A stretch of DNA of 64,000 bases from Coffea arabica (taxonomy: Eukaryota > Streptophyta > Magnoliopsida > Gentianales > Rubiaceae): NCBI RefSeq assembly GCF_036785885.1, contig NC_092312.1:16448001-16512000 (forward strand), given 5' to 3'. The position numbers and the translations under genes are program-made. The notes below the pieces were generated by a model. The model searched no databases and had not been told where the DNA came from. It saw nothing but the letters and a program-made list of their open reading frames with translations. The stretch's first letter is position 1. Every line of letters starts with the position of its first letter. Shown in pieces: positions 36,703-49,591 of the stretch.

Positions 36703-37557
36703 ATGCTGCAGTCTGCTCCTCTTGCCCAGCCAATCCGCTCCTTCTCTTCAGAGAAAAGCCCAAATTGTAGGTCTCAATCCCCATCCTCAAAACCTCCCTT
36801 CCACTTCCTGAGGTTTCGGACATCTTATCGGGATAATCTACGGTACCTCAATTCCATCGGCATCATCAATTCAGACAAGAAGATTCACCGAAACCCATCC
36901 CCAGAAACCTTACTCCACATCCTCTCCACTGTAAACTTCCTGAAATCTAAAGGCTTTTCCGAATCCCATTTTGCTAGACTTGCTTATCTCACTCCTCAGG
37001 TATTTTCTCCTCATGTTAACCCGGCTGATTTGCAGCCCGTCTTTGATTTCTTAACGACTGAGTTAGCTGCATCAGAGGAAGAATCCCGCGATCTGATTCT
37101 CTTATGCCCTCACATTCTTCAGTCCAATGTTCAGTTTTGTCTGAGGCCTACCCTTTTGTATCTTAGAGATATAGGTGTAGAAAGTTTGAACAAGCCCACT
37201 AATTTAAATGCTCATCTTCTAAATACCCGCGTTAAGAGATTGGAAGACACGGCCAAGTTTTTGCTCGACATCGGGTTCTCTCAAGAAGAGTCGACTAAAT
37301 TTTGTGGGAGGCTACCGGCCATGTTTGGCTACAGCATCGACAACAATTTGTTGCCCAAGTTTGAGTATTTAGTCGGGGAGATGGAAAGGAGTCCTGATGA
37401 ATTAAAGGGGTTTCCTCAGTATTTCGCTTTCAGCTTGGAAAAGCGGATTAAGCCGAGGCATATGCATCTGAAGAGAAGGAATGTTGTGGTCAAGGAGGTT
37501 CCTTTGAAAAAAATGTTGACGTGGAATGATACAAAATTCTATGCAAAATGGAACTGA
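36703..37557 (+). CDS. Organellar mTERF-family protein
   Basis: A single uninterrupted frame of 284 aa. The N terminus is rich in Ser, Pro and Arg with few acidic residues (about 1-40), as in a plastid or mitochondrial transit peptide. It is followed by helical mTERF repeats, seen as FLKSKGFSESHFARLAYLTP, LRDIGVES, FLLDIGFSQEESTKFCGRLP and LVGEMERSPDELKGFPQYFA. The tail LKKMLTWNDTKFYAKW is characteristic of one plant mTERF clade. mTERF proteins bind organellar nucleic acid and influence transcription termination, splicing or gene expression; the target cannot be read from sequence. Intronless structure is common in this family. Confidence 0.9.
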   Translation: MLQSAPLAQPIRSFSSEKSPNCRSQSPSSKPPFHFLRFRTSYRDNLRYLNSIGIINSDKKIHRNPSPETLLHILSTVNFLKSKGFSESHFARLAYLTPQVFSPHVNPADLQPVFDFLTTELAASEEESRDLILLCPHILQSNVQFCLRPTLLYLRDIGVESLNKPTNLNAHLLNTRVKRLEDTAKFLLDIGFSQEESTKFCGRLPAMFGYSIDNNLLPKFEYLVGEMERSPDELKGFPQYFAFSLEKRIKPRHMHLKRRNVVVKEVPLKKMLTWNDTKFYAKWN

Positions 37558-38564
37558 GTTTCTGCCTTGAATTTCTATGAATTGTCGCTAGTCCGGGGCT
37601 TCACTATTTTAGACCAGAGAAGCACTAGAGATTTTTTTTTTTTTTTTTGGGTCTATTTAAGGTTTTGTTGTTGCACTGCTGTTGGCGGCCCGTGTCACAT
37701 GGAAGGATGTCGGAAGCATGGCAGGGAGTGTCCAATTAAACGAGAGCAAATTGTATTATGAATCGTGATTTTCGTCGATTGTGCTGTAAAGTTGAAATCA
37801 AGACCTAAGAAGAGTGATATGCTGCTAGAGTCATATAACCGATTTTAAGCCTTAGCAAATCTATAACCGATTTCACATCTCTGGAAAGAGTTATATGCTG
37901 CTGCTAGATCACCCATCCGCCGTTTATCTCACCCGGAACTTCACAGCTTCCTTATGGCGACGTCATTGTTAGGTGCGAAACGTCAAAAAGGAATTTCGAA
38001 GCCGAGAGGATGCGGGATTCAATTGGTCCACAATCTTTACTGGTTACTCTTGACCACAATCTTACTGGTTACTCTTGACGCCACCTATTTAATTCGCGTA
38101 TTTACTGGTTATCCATATGGCAAAACGACGAAGGAACAGGCTGAAATTAAGCGTCAATTATACCAACAGGAAGGGATCATATTTCGATCTATAGCCTATT
38201 TCACCATCTCCAAGAGTATCCTGGTACTTAATTCTCATATCTGCATATGCACGCCAAAGTGAAAGCCATCCGGTCCCTAAATTTCATAAATGAATACTAC
38301 ACAAGGCAATTTGCCAAATATCAAAATGGCAATAGTACAAAGGAAAAGTAAGGCTATTAATTCAAAATTCATATATTGAAATTGATTCCACTCCTAAGAC
38401 TCTTCCAAGCAAAAAGGAAACTGACTGTAGTGATTGATCGCATCAGTAAGCTGTATTCCCCTCCGTCCGCACATTGTCTAGTTCTCAGCCTGAAGAATAA
38501 TTTGAATAGTCCAATTTGCCTATTTAACATGAATGAGTAGACCATTTCCTGTCAACTTAACGAT
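37558..38564. other. Spacer between mTERF and coatomer gamma
   Basis: This is the mTERF 3' UTR (with a T17 run near 37631-37648) and, at the right, the 3' UTR of the reverse-strand coatomer gene. It contains one small open frame (listed). Confidence 0.6.
37954..38262 (+). CDS. Small hypothetical membrane-protein-like ORF, doubtful
   Basis: A 102-aa frame beginning MATSLLGAKRQKG with one hydrophobic segment (WLLLTTILLVTLDATYLI, about residues 30-48). I do not recognise the family. A near-perfect 25-bp tandem duplication (38029-38079, containing ACTGGTTACTCTTGAC twice) builds part of the hydrophobic segment. It may be a remnant or simply chance; there is no intron, UTR or codon evidence to support expression. 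Confidence 0.25.
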   Translation: MATSLLGAKRQKGISKPRGCGIQLVHNLYWLLLTTILLVTLDATYLIRVFTGYPYGKTTKEQAEIKRQLYQQEGIIFRSIAYFTISKSILVLNSHICICTPK

Positions 38565-41500
38565 CTAGCCGCTTGCAACAATTTCATGTATGGCAACACA
38601 AACAGATTCATCCTCGGATCTGACTACCAATTTCATCGCAACTTCTTTCTGTGCATCAATTCCGAAAGACAACCGAACAAGCACCTTGACATTGCCGATG
38701 AACACGCCAGACAATAAACATGTATGTGATCTTGAATTGGTCGCTACAACTTCAGTGCCCTGCAACCAGAAAAAGAAACATGATTACACTCTTAGCATCA
38801 AGGCTAACTCCATTGTATATTCTATTTCAGGTCCACATATTGGGGTTTACAAAAAGCAAATGGAAGAGAGCTGTTCTCATTAGCCTAACTAATCCACACT
38901 GTTAACCTCTACGATAAAGAGGCAAAGGGCGAACGCTACCACCCCAAACCCAAAAGGCATCATTAGCAGAAACAGAGGAAGAACAAGGAGATAAACATTG
39001 CAAAGACAAGAAGTAGAACCGAGGAGTGACTGGAAAAGAATAGCAACATCAAGATACTCCCAATTTCTGGTTTCAAGGAAAGAATTCATATGTCACGGAT
39101 TTCTTAATTGACTGCAGAAAAGCAACAGCAATAGATAGCATTCCCAAAAAGCTTCACCCTACTTCATTAGAGAGCTGCTAACTGTTGCACAAATGTCAAC
39201 CATAAAAAGACTCACCTCACAGGGTTGCATGCCAAGAAGACTAATGACTGCATTCACAGCTTCTGTCAGGCTATCCCTTGGGCCAAGACCATATTCCTCA
39301 AGCCGCTCAAAATCTGAACCCATGCTTTCCCATGCATTTTTGAAATTGGAGACCCCCACTTTGAGCATATAATCTGCTGCAACAACTTCAAGATCCTCTA
39401 GCTGGTATTCATCTTCTACACCATCTTCTTCTGCCTCACCGGTAGATGGATCAACCTAGCAGCACAATCCAAGTCGATAAGCAGGGAATAATTGATTAAT
39501 GGAGCCCTCCTCAGTTGACTGTCGGTATTGTGATAAAATTTAAGCGCTAGAGCAGTCAAAACAGCATTTCTTAAGTGATATTCTATGGATATTATTTGTA
39601 GACAAGTTACTCTACTGACTGGTACAAGCAATATATAAGTTGCTGCGTCTATTCAAAAGTAGCTGATCACTTAAGTCGAGACATGAGCGTTCCAATGACT
39701 TTGCAGTATAATAAACAAGAAACCTGTAATGCTTTTCCAGATTGAAAATGTGATGGATGAAGTGGAAACATCACACCAACACAGTTTTTAAGCTTTTGTG
39801 GCCATATTCACCAAAAATAAAACAATAAAGATTCCTTATTTGCATCCAAACAAATTAACAGTTCACTTTAAAATGTCAAGCCTGAGATTCAGTTTCCCAT
39901 TCTTGAAGAGACGGTTACAAGACATCTACTTGCTAATCTAGACACCGGGACATCCCTAATAAACATAGGAATCAAATGTTAATCATTGCAAAGAAAACAT
40001 GTTTAGATTTAATGAGAAGAAACTACCTCTTTAACAATAAAACGCAACACGTTTGAGAATTTTCCAACAGCAGGGACTCCTCCTGGCTTCTCAAATGCAA
40101 CAAATATCTGCCCCGGTGAATCATATGGGAGCGACCTTAAAGGTTTGGATGCAATTTCAGCAAATTCCTCAGCATCTGAAGCATCCACAACCACAATAAC
40201 CTGGCAAAAGGCACAGAAAAATTAAAAGGAGTACGAAACTAAACCAAAAGACATGAAGAACTATGCAATTTCATATTACATTTTCCAACAATTGCTCAGG
40301 GATTGTATTGGTGCAGTTATACTGTAACACAACATGGTTATCGAAGATGTGCTTGACAACATTAACTGCATATTCAGTTTCAGCTTCTGTAAGCTCCACT
40401 GGTGCTGATGACTGGTTTTACAAGATAAATTGCAAATAGTTGATTAGCAAAATCTTAGTTGATCACAATAAACAAGTCAATATAACAGAAATCACATATT
40501 ATGACCTTGAAAAGCTTCCCAAAGGTTGCAAATTCAGGAATGGAGAGTAACAGCTTCTCATAAGCATCAGCTGCAGAAGCGGGAGCACTAGGAGGAGCAC
40601 CCAGTCCTGTTGGTTTTTTACCTGGGGCTTTTTTCTCTGCAAGAGGCTGAGATTTAACCTCCTTTGGAACAGAATTAATATCAAAAGATTCTTCAGAAGG
40701 ATCCTGGATCTGTTAAGAGAAATAACAAGGAAATTACATCTGATAGTCATCAACCATGCGCAAAAGAAAAGAAACTTAGTAGCAGACTCACATAATTCTT
40801 CAAACTTGTCTCCATATTGGATAACGGGACATCAAATGAGCCAAACAAGAACTCCTTCACTTCACCTTCGGTTTCAACAACAGAACCATCACCTCCAAGA
40901 GTATTTAAGTAAAGTGTAGCTCTATCACGAACCTGCAACCACAGTGGAATAAATAACATCTTTTCAGAGAGTAATCAGCATAAATTAGTGCACAAGACAA
41001 AACAAACAAACAACGCTAAAAGAAAAGAAATATAACTCCTTTCTACCTACAGTCCTATTGTGACTAGAGGCATACAAAAATTGGGACATGTCGATGAAAG
41101 CATTATTTCAAAAAGTTCTCTCACTATGGCAACTAATAACAAGCAAATACAAAGCAATGGAGCCAAATAGTGATGAGAGAAGACAAGCACAATGAATCCT
41201 GACCAGATAAAAGAATAACTTTTCCAGTAGACAAGATCAAAAAATAAGAAGACATCACCTTTTGATACTGAGCAATTTCACTCAATTAAAATCAACTAAG
41301 TATAATAAGCTAAAACTTGTACATTCTACCTAAAAAAAATAGCTACACTTGAACAAAATAAGTAATATGTAAGGCAGGCTCCATATATAAGAATATATAT
41401 CATAAAACTCATTAGGGTAAATTACAATGTCACTACCTAAAACAAAGTCAATATAGCACAACACGGCATACCTCATCATCATTGTCAAAGAGGCAGCGCT

Positions 41501-44500
41501 TCAACAAAATGAAAATACGGGGCTGCAACAAAAAGCCAAATGCTGCACCCAGGTTAATAAAATGAATCACAACAGAAAATGTCTTTGCGAGCAAAGAAAA
41601 CACTTCTACCTTCAGTGAATCAACCATAGCACCAAACTTTGCCAGTGTGCTAACAGCAGCAGCCCGAACAGTTGCATTTTCCAATATTACCCGATTGTAT
41701 ATGTAACGGATATATTTGCTTGGATCCGAGGTTTTTGGTCCTTCATTTCCAAGAAAGTGAAGGATCTAAAAAGAAAACTCTAGTCAGCACAACAAACGAT
41801 ACATACTAACTTGAACAAGGAGAAATTGCAAAGAACAGGGTTAATACCACAAATGGAAAGATGGACAACCTGAGTAGAAAGATATGTAAATTCACAATCC
41901 TCAATGAATTCACACAAGTGTAGTAGCCCACTTTCTTTAGCATCTGGAATATCTCTAATGAGGATCACGATTGAGTCAACAATTGCCTTTTTGTAGTCAA
42001 ATCCACCTTCTTCCCTCAAAATATTGCTTAAAAAGTTCATCCTAGAGAAATGACAAAAGAAATATGTTTTACAAAAAGCAGAAGCATGAATATCATAAGG
42101 GTAGATATGAATCAAAGAGATAAGATACATCTAAGTATGTCATTCTCAAGTTCTTTGCAGTAACTTATAGAACACTCACAGAGATCTATACTTGAGGGGG
42201 AACTTTAAACACAATGATCTGATGGCCTCTACCACAACAATCTTGAACTCATCAGCAATGTCAGACATAAAATTTGTAATCTGTTTCATCAATCGATCAA
42301 CACTGGATTCATTCCCTGTTTTTAGTAGAGTGGTTATGGCCAGAGTGGCTATGCTCCTGTTTTGGTCAGAAATCAAGCTCTCCATGTCTATATTGCAGTT
42401 TGTTACAGCTGTTGGATGAGTCATTGCTACCTGCACAAAGCAAAAGCAAATATGCCATTGTACAGAATGATTGTGACATGTCAAGCACAAAAAACCAGCA
42501 ACTGTTGATATGAAAGCAAAGCAAACTCAGATAATATACCTACAGAGTACATGTTACTATAGACTACTTTAAGAACTGAGGGAATACTGAATTTCATTCT
42601 TTAGCTATCAACCCTCCCCTGCCAAGCCCACAGTGCCTCCCCAAGTCAATTTTGTTTACTAATGAGCAATTTGGATTATGAACAAGGTAGAAAACAAAGC
42701 CTGGAAAGGGGAAGAGGAAAAAAAGGAAAATATTCAATTTTCTTACTATATTGCATGGTTATGTATGATTAAACCAGTATAAAAGAACCACATAAATTCA
42801 GCCTAAAAATTTTCTAGATAGCTTTCACAGCCATGGGCTCACTTAGCTATTTCTTCAAAATGGCAGAGGAAGCCAGAGGGCGCCAACTTATTTCAAATTA
42901 TCAAAGAGCCTAATTGCAGTTATCCATAGCTAGACTCCAAGAGCACCAGAATACCAGAATCGAAGAAAAAAAATAATAACTCAAAACAACCAAAAAACAG
43001 ATAAAACCCTCAAACCATAATATCTATATGCAATTTAATGCTCATTGGCCTGCCCAAATTATTTAGTACCAGGGAAGATCAACCTTATCACTTTGTCAAA
43101 TCCCTTGCTTTGTGTCTAAATTTGCCACGGTCCATTGTGATAATTCCATGTTCAATTTCTTTGTCTTGAAAGAAAGTTTCTACATCAAGATCATACTGGT
43201 AAGACCTACTAAGAAGTTACAATATACTGATTCATGATACAAATAGAAATAAAGCACAAAATTATACCCCATTATAGAAAGCTAAATAAATAAGAAACAC
43301 AGACAAGGTATCCTAATAAAGTTAATTACAAAATTCACCTTATTAAGAGTACGAACAGCAGCAAATCGAAGTACTGGCTTGGAAGAACTTAAAAAGAGTT
43401 GTAGGACAGTTATTGCAGGATTTAATTCCCGACTGGTCACACCACTCAACTCTGTGATTGCCCTCGCTGCTTCAAAAATAACCATTTCTGCTTTATGTCG
43501 CAGACAACCCTCAAGATAATCATAGAATGGACGCTCACCCGTTTGGTTGTTCATGCCTGATTCCCTGATGACCTAAACACATACCAATAACAAAACACCC
43601 CATCAATAATGAGAAGTGGAACTAAACTGAAAGAACCCCATAGCAACAACCACAATCAAACGGGATGACAATAGAAATCAACAAATTTAACAAGATACTT
43701 ACTTGACTGGTATAACGAATCAAAAGGCATTGGGCCAATGGAGAACGAACAGTCCCCCTTGTCAAGCTGGTAACTAGTTTGCTAACAGCTAAACGATCAT
43801 TTTGACGTATCTGCAAGTTCAGCACAAGTCATGAAGTTATGTCTTTGCTGCGCACATGTCAAATGTATTTCCTTGAGTCATTATCAAAATATTATTCCAG
43901 AACCATAACCATTAAGAAAATATTATTTCCCCGAGTGATCCACTACTAAAACAATTTGACTTCATTAATTAAAGTAAGTGAAACTGCAAGACCACCTATC
44001 AAACGAAGAAAAAGAAACTATCTCCACAAATTTCAGGCAAAGTATAGCAGCAATTGCTTCAACCCAATCTAAAACGACAAGATAACCTTCTTTATTTGCC
44101 ATATAAATGTGATTCATAACATGCAAATTTAGTCTGTTTGTGAAACAATTCTAGGTCTAAACTGCACTAGTATATTTGCTTTCTCAATGGCCTAATCTTA
44201 GCGAAAAAAGCAAGAACATAACTCTTGGAACCAAAATCACAAGAACTGATACCTGATGTAGCAAACCAAGTGCGTGGAACTGCACTAAAGCAGCCCTAGA
44301 TTGGACAGCTTCTTGCACCTCATTGCTCCACCTTTTGACAATCTCAGGATTTGTCTGCCAAAAAATCATGAATCACCAATCTGATATTCTTGTGAATTCA
44401 CAAATAGAAATAATTTCAGAAGCTGCAACCATACCTGTAGCAAATGAATCCCACTGACAAGGGCAGCACTTGCAACAACAGGGTTTTTGTCAACAATGGC

Positions 44501-46185
44501 CTGTTTCAAGTATCTCTCAATTTGCGTGAGGAGTGTTCCATCGGTGATCCGGCAGAGGACACGAATTGCATTTGCTCTATACATGTCAGTTCTGCTATTC
44601 ATATCCTTCATGAGGGAGCTGGTAACGATAATAACCTGTTATTCCAAAATAGGTAACACGTCAAGTTCCAATCCTTCAGGAAAAAATACGAGTATACAAC
44701 AAAAAGTAAAAGCAGGATCGAAGGGAGAATGCAAGGACCTCATCTGCTGATGGGGACAATTCTTTTATCATCAAGTAGACCATTCTCCTCAAACCAACAT
44801 CCTTTGATTGAAAAAGCTTTGTGACAGCAAAAAACACTTCAGTAGCTTCAATCTGTAAATATGAGGTAAAAAATGTACTCTCAATCAGAAACGAGAATGT
44901 ATCCTCAATCACGAATGAGGTTAACTTCCATGAAATGCTGTAAAGATGAACATGCAGATTGAAACAATTTGAGTAGATTAGCATGAACAAGTTCATGCGA
45001 TTGGAAAAACAACTTAGTCTTTATGAGAGTCAAATAACAAATGAGTCGCAAATTTAAGGCACAAGAAATATTCCAAACCCGTTTATATCAATATGTTGAT
45101 ATCTCTTTTCTCCACTAACTTAGACAAGGGGAATTTACTTTTAAAGTATCAGAAGCATCATAATTAGTAACTGAGAAGTCATAAGGATGGAATATCAAGT
45201 TCATGTTATATCAAGAAAACAGATCATAAATAATGAAGACAAAACAAATTAACTAAACCTCGTACAACAACCACATTAACATGCTAGCAAGCATAAAATG
45301 TCAAGGTTCAGTTATAGTTAACGATAATCCTGAAAAACATGATCTAGACATGCTCAATTGCCATAAATGCATAATAGTGATAAGCCATAAAAGTATTGGC
45401 TTTTGAAATTAACCTTTGTAAAGGTCTCTCCCTGATTGAGTAGATACAAAAGCTTTGTGATAACCTGGAAAAACAAACAAACAGACCATCAGAACTTAGT
45501 TTGAGTTAATTGCCTAAAAGAAATTAGCAACAGAAACGACAACCGAAATCAATATCAGGTAACAAGGCAGGCTGAAAACTGGACCTGTGAACATCTCCTA
45601 GGATCCAATTGAGGATCATTAAAGACCCTCGCTTCCTGCAGAACAGCACCCTTCTCGATCCCCATGAATGGAGAGTAATCCACTACAGATTAAAGAATCA
45701 AAATTACAACATCGCATTTCATTGACTGCTAAACTCAGCAAGGTTCAAACAAATTCCCAAGGCTAAAGCAGATCTGAGCCAAAATTAATCGATCTCATCG
45801 AAATTAATGTAGTGAAGAACTAACCCAGGGCTACAAATACAAATAGTAAATAAATCCGCAGGACCAGTATTTCAACTTCAAAATAGATGTTCCAGGTATT
45901 AACAATAACAGCACAAACGACCAATTCAAAATATACGCCAAACCTTGTGTTGGTTAGGAGGGGGACGGAGAAGAAACGGAATTATAACGTAATCAATTCG
46001 CAAGGGATCAATAACGCTAGGGTAAATTGGTTTAAGGGGGGGGGGGAAGCTAAATTATGAAAATGCAGATCTGAAAAATGAGCACTAAATACGAATTGCT
46101 GTACAATTAAAAGAAAACGATTAAATTGTAGAGTAGTACTTTCGTCGTCGCGATCGTCGTCCTTCTTCACGAGAGGCTGAGCCAT
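38565..46185 (-). CDS. Coatomer subunit gamma (COPI)
   Basis: Eighteen exons on the reverse strand encode 889 aa, near the 886 aa of Arabidopsis gamma-COP: 46185-46140, 45682-45585, 45464-45414, 44852-44739, 44635-44435, 44354-44253, 43810-43703, 43572-43339, 42430-42180, 42041-41870, 41765-41610, 41522-41472, 40932-40792, 40709-40506, 40411-40280, 40200-40027, 39455-39216, 38759-38565. All phases agree. The N-terminal adaptin-like solenoid (about 1-540: [58 protein letters not shown]) leads through a Pro/Lys hinge ([15 protein letters not shown]) to the appendage domain, ending HEIVASG. It forms the F-subcomplex of COPI for Golgi-to-ER and intra-Golgi vesicles. The first exon codes for 15 residues only. 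Confidence 0.97.
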
Positions 46186-46571
46186 TTGGGGATAAGTGAG
46201 ATCTGTGGAGATTCAATTGAGAGACTAAAAATTACAGAGCTCGATTTATTCAGTTGAGTACAACTGAACACACGTACACAAGCAGATATATGAAGGGAAT
46301 TTGCAGATCTCTTCGCTTCCGCCTTCTCTCTTTTCTGTATACTTATATCGGCTGGGAGAGTGAAGTCGAATCGCAGATCTCTGTTTGGTCGACGTCGTAC
46401 AAATTAGTTTCCCTGGACAGTAACTTTTTTTTCTTTTTTTTTTTTGAAGGAATTGGACAGTAACTTAATGAAGAAGTCAAAATTAGTGGATGAGTTCCAA
46501 AAAAGTTTCGATAGTAGATTATATAATTTAGCCCATTAAAAAAAAAAGGTGAAATTAAGGAAACTAGTCCT

Positions 46572-46915
46572 GGTCAAACTAGGGTCTTGAGTTAAAAAAC
46601 TTAGACTTAAATTTGAATTCAAACTAATCGAACTCTTGAAAGCTAGACTCGAGTTTGAGTTTGATTTATTTTGTATTACTTGAACTCATGCTTATCGAGT
46701 CCAATCGAATTTAAGAAATATAAATTTATATGTTATATAATTTTAAATAAGGAACAAAATAACCATTTTATACTAATAAATTAAAAAGACATATATATGT
46801 GAATCTCGATTAAACTCAACGACTTTCAAGTTTCACATATTAAACTCGAATTCAACCGTCAAATAGTTCGAACTACTCAAACTCAAGGTCAAACTCTGTC
46901 AATGCTAGTTTGACC
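46572..46915. mobile_element. Non-autonomous element with GGTCAAACTAG inverted ends, 344 bp
   Basis: GGTCAAACTAG at 46572-46582 is exactly repeated in inverse at 46905-46915. The flanking arms contain ACTCGAGTTTGAGTTTGA and AAACTCGAATTCAA words that can pair across an AT-rich core. It has no coding capacity. Similar CTCGAG-rich sequence occurs at 53390-53870. Confidence 0.65.
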
Positions 46916-47715
46916 TTAGGTCTTGACCAAACAAATTCGAGAGTTACTGGATTAAACTCAAGTCATTTGCATCCCTAAATAGAAGATTTATTATAGTACA
47001 AAAAATAGAGAAATCGGGTATGTTTTGTGTGAGTAAAACCATTTATCTTGAGAAACAAATAAAAGAGATACCAAATGTATTTTATAAAAGAGATAACAAT
47101 TTTCTTTATTACTGGACGAAATATAACCTTATATTTGTATGAGCTTCTACGGTTGTTTTTATCTTGCAATGGACAATATTTTTCTCAATTAGAGACAAAA
47201 TTGAGTATTTATTGTTGGTAAGAAATTTTTGAATAGTTTTTTTGTAAATTGTTGTTACGTTAACCTCGATAATGAGAATATGCATAACATAACAGATTCA
47301 GTTCTAACTTGCTTCCAAAAAATAAGTAATAAGATATTTATTTATTATTTAATATGATATTCACTCAAATGTATTAGATTTACTATTTAATAACTCAATA
47401 ATTTAATGACTTCAGATTTCAAAGGAATGAGTTCTGTTATTTCCTCCATTTTGACAATTTTGTCATAGTTATGCGGCCAGATCAAGATAAGAAGGGCGCG
47501 CATACATAATGAAGTTACTATCATCCCTGAACAAATTCACTGACAAATATAAAAAACATCGTTTATACATTAAAGAAAAGATTTGAATCCACATTGATCA
47601 ACCAGAACCCAGTATTGTGATGCAAAGATGAGCACAACGTCAGTGAACATAAATTCAAAACTATTACAGCTGCATATTGGTGCCTTCACTACCATCCGAA
47701 CATACTTTGGGATGG

Positions 47716-47722
47716 TTTTTTT

Positions 47723-47753
<31 letters not shown>

Positions 47754-47760
47754 GGGGGGG
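47716..47760. repeat. T17 followed by G28 homopolymer
   Basis: Seventeen T bases run into twenty-eight G bases. On the opposite strand it reads C28 A17, the same composition as the tract at 29696. It lies about 200 bases beyond the PERK stop codon on the 3' side. Confidence 0.85.
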
Positions 47761-47959
47761 AAGGAGTTGTTGGGGGTGTGTCGTACGTCAGCATTGTAAA
47801 TGAGTTCATAATATTGACTATAACTAAATACTTCGTGATGCATTAACGTTGTTCTGTAAAGATTGAATTTTTGGGAAAACTGGGGATCTCCTTCTCCTCC
47901 TCCTCCTCCTCCTCCTCCTTCTCACGAACCGGGGGATTTGGGAATGTAGGTTTGTCGAT

Positions 47960-49536
47960 TCAAGGTGTGTGGCCTCGGCTCCTAGTCCTGGGATGGATTT
48001 CTTGTGATTCACCACTAGAATGGGCGTACTCCCCATGCTCACTACTTGTGAATTCTTGGCTAGACAATCCTGTCTTCTTCATGAACTTTTTTAGGTCAGT
48101 GTGGTATGAGCTATCGTACTCAGAACTGCTACTGGAGCCAAACAATGCACTGTGTCCAGGTTTCACTCCTTCATTTAGATCTTCCAGTGATACATCGCCT
48201 TCCAGTGCGCGAACAATCTGGACATTCATATAAATATACATATAGATCAAATCATCAGTTGGATTCTTCCAATTCCTTGATCATCTGTGCGTAATCTCAA
48301 GTACGATTAAAATGAACCTGGCTCATTTTTGGACGTCTCCTTGCAGAATGTCTGATGCATGCAGCAGCACAGGCAACCATGCGCATCATCTCCGAAGGAT
48401 CATATTTGTCTCCCAAATTTGGATCCACCAATTCTTCAAAGCTTCCACCATCTATCACTTGCCCCAGTATAGGTCGTGCCTGCGTGAACCAACAAAATGA
48501 CGTACTCAGATAGCGGGTATGAATCTTGGACACTTTTCATTGTTGTCATTTAGGTGCGTGTAAGAAATTCATACAATTTTTAAGATCACCATTTTCTATT
48601 GTACCAACTTTTATCCTGTAGACATATACATAATCAGAGATTGAAAGTAGAATGGCTCCTACCCAGTCAACTAAGCTATCGTCATCACTGCTGACATCCA
48701 CAGGGCGTCTTCCAGTAATAAGCTCCAGGAGCACAACTCCGTAAGAGTAGACATCAGATTTCTCAGTGAGCTTCCCGCTTGCGGCGTACTCAGGAGCCAA
48801 GTACCTGCATTTTTAGATCCATTAATTTTCGCTCGCAATTCACCAAATTAAGACGTTAACCATAATAATGCATCGCAATGCCTACAAAGGGTTGTTGATT
48901 AAGTATAGTTTGTAGTTTATAAAAGAGCTCAATCAAACTGCTTACCCAAACGTTCCCATGATGCGGGTTGAGACGTGCGTGTAATTATCAGAAGAAAGCT
49001 TAGCCAGTCCAAAATCAGCCACCTAATTAAATAATTATGAAAAAAAGTACAATTATTTATAAGTGACTCGTCCATCGTACTAGCAATGCAGAGAGGAAAA
49101 AAAAAATGAAGTATAACCATCAATACTCAAGATACCTTAGCTTCAAAGTTATTGTCAAGTAAAATATTTGATGCTTTAATGTCTCTGTGGATAATGCGAG
49201 GGTGGCCTGAAAATGGCAAATGGATCAGTCAAGACTTGAAATTATTAAGCGGCCAAACATTTAACAAGGAATTTGAGAGTCGCGAGCAACTAGCAGCACA
49301 GTCCTCCAACCATGCAGAGAGAATAAGCATGACAACTTACAATCTTCATGCAGGTAAGCAAAACCTTTGGCCGATCCAAGGGCAATTTTGATCCTAGATG
49401 GCCAGTCCATGACAGGGCGACCGGGTCCTGCAATATTCACGAATATATTACTAGTGAATCACACATATTCTTGATCATGAATCCTTCTTGCGGGCCATTC
49501 TTCATGTTGTTGTTGCTGTTCTTCTTCTTCTTCTTC

Positions 49537-49591
<55 letters not shown>

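Larger units (their letters stand above)
46186..47959. other. Spacer between coatomer gamma and PERK
   Basis: The coatomer leader is on the left (about 46186-46260). AT-rich DNA holding a TIR element and a T17/G28 homopolymer follows, then the PERK 3' UTR with a (CTC)n run near 47889-47920. No gene is seen. Confidence 0.6.

Noticed and set aside
47824-48042. Arginine-rich and serine-rich frames over the PERK 3' end
   Set aside because: They arise from the CTC/GAG simple repeat and the antisense of PERK exon 8.
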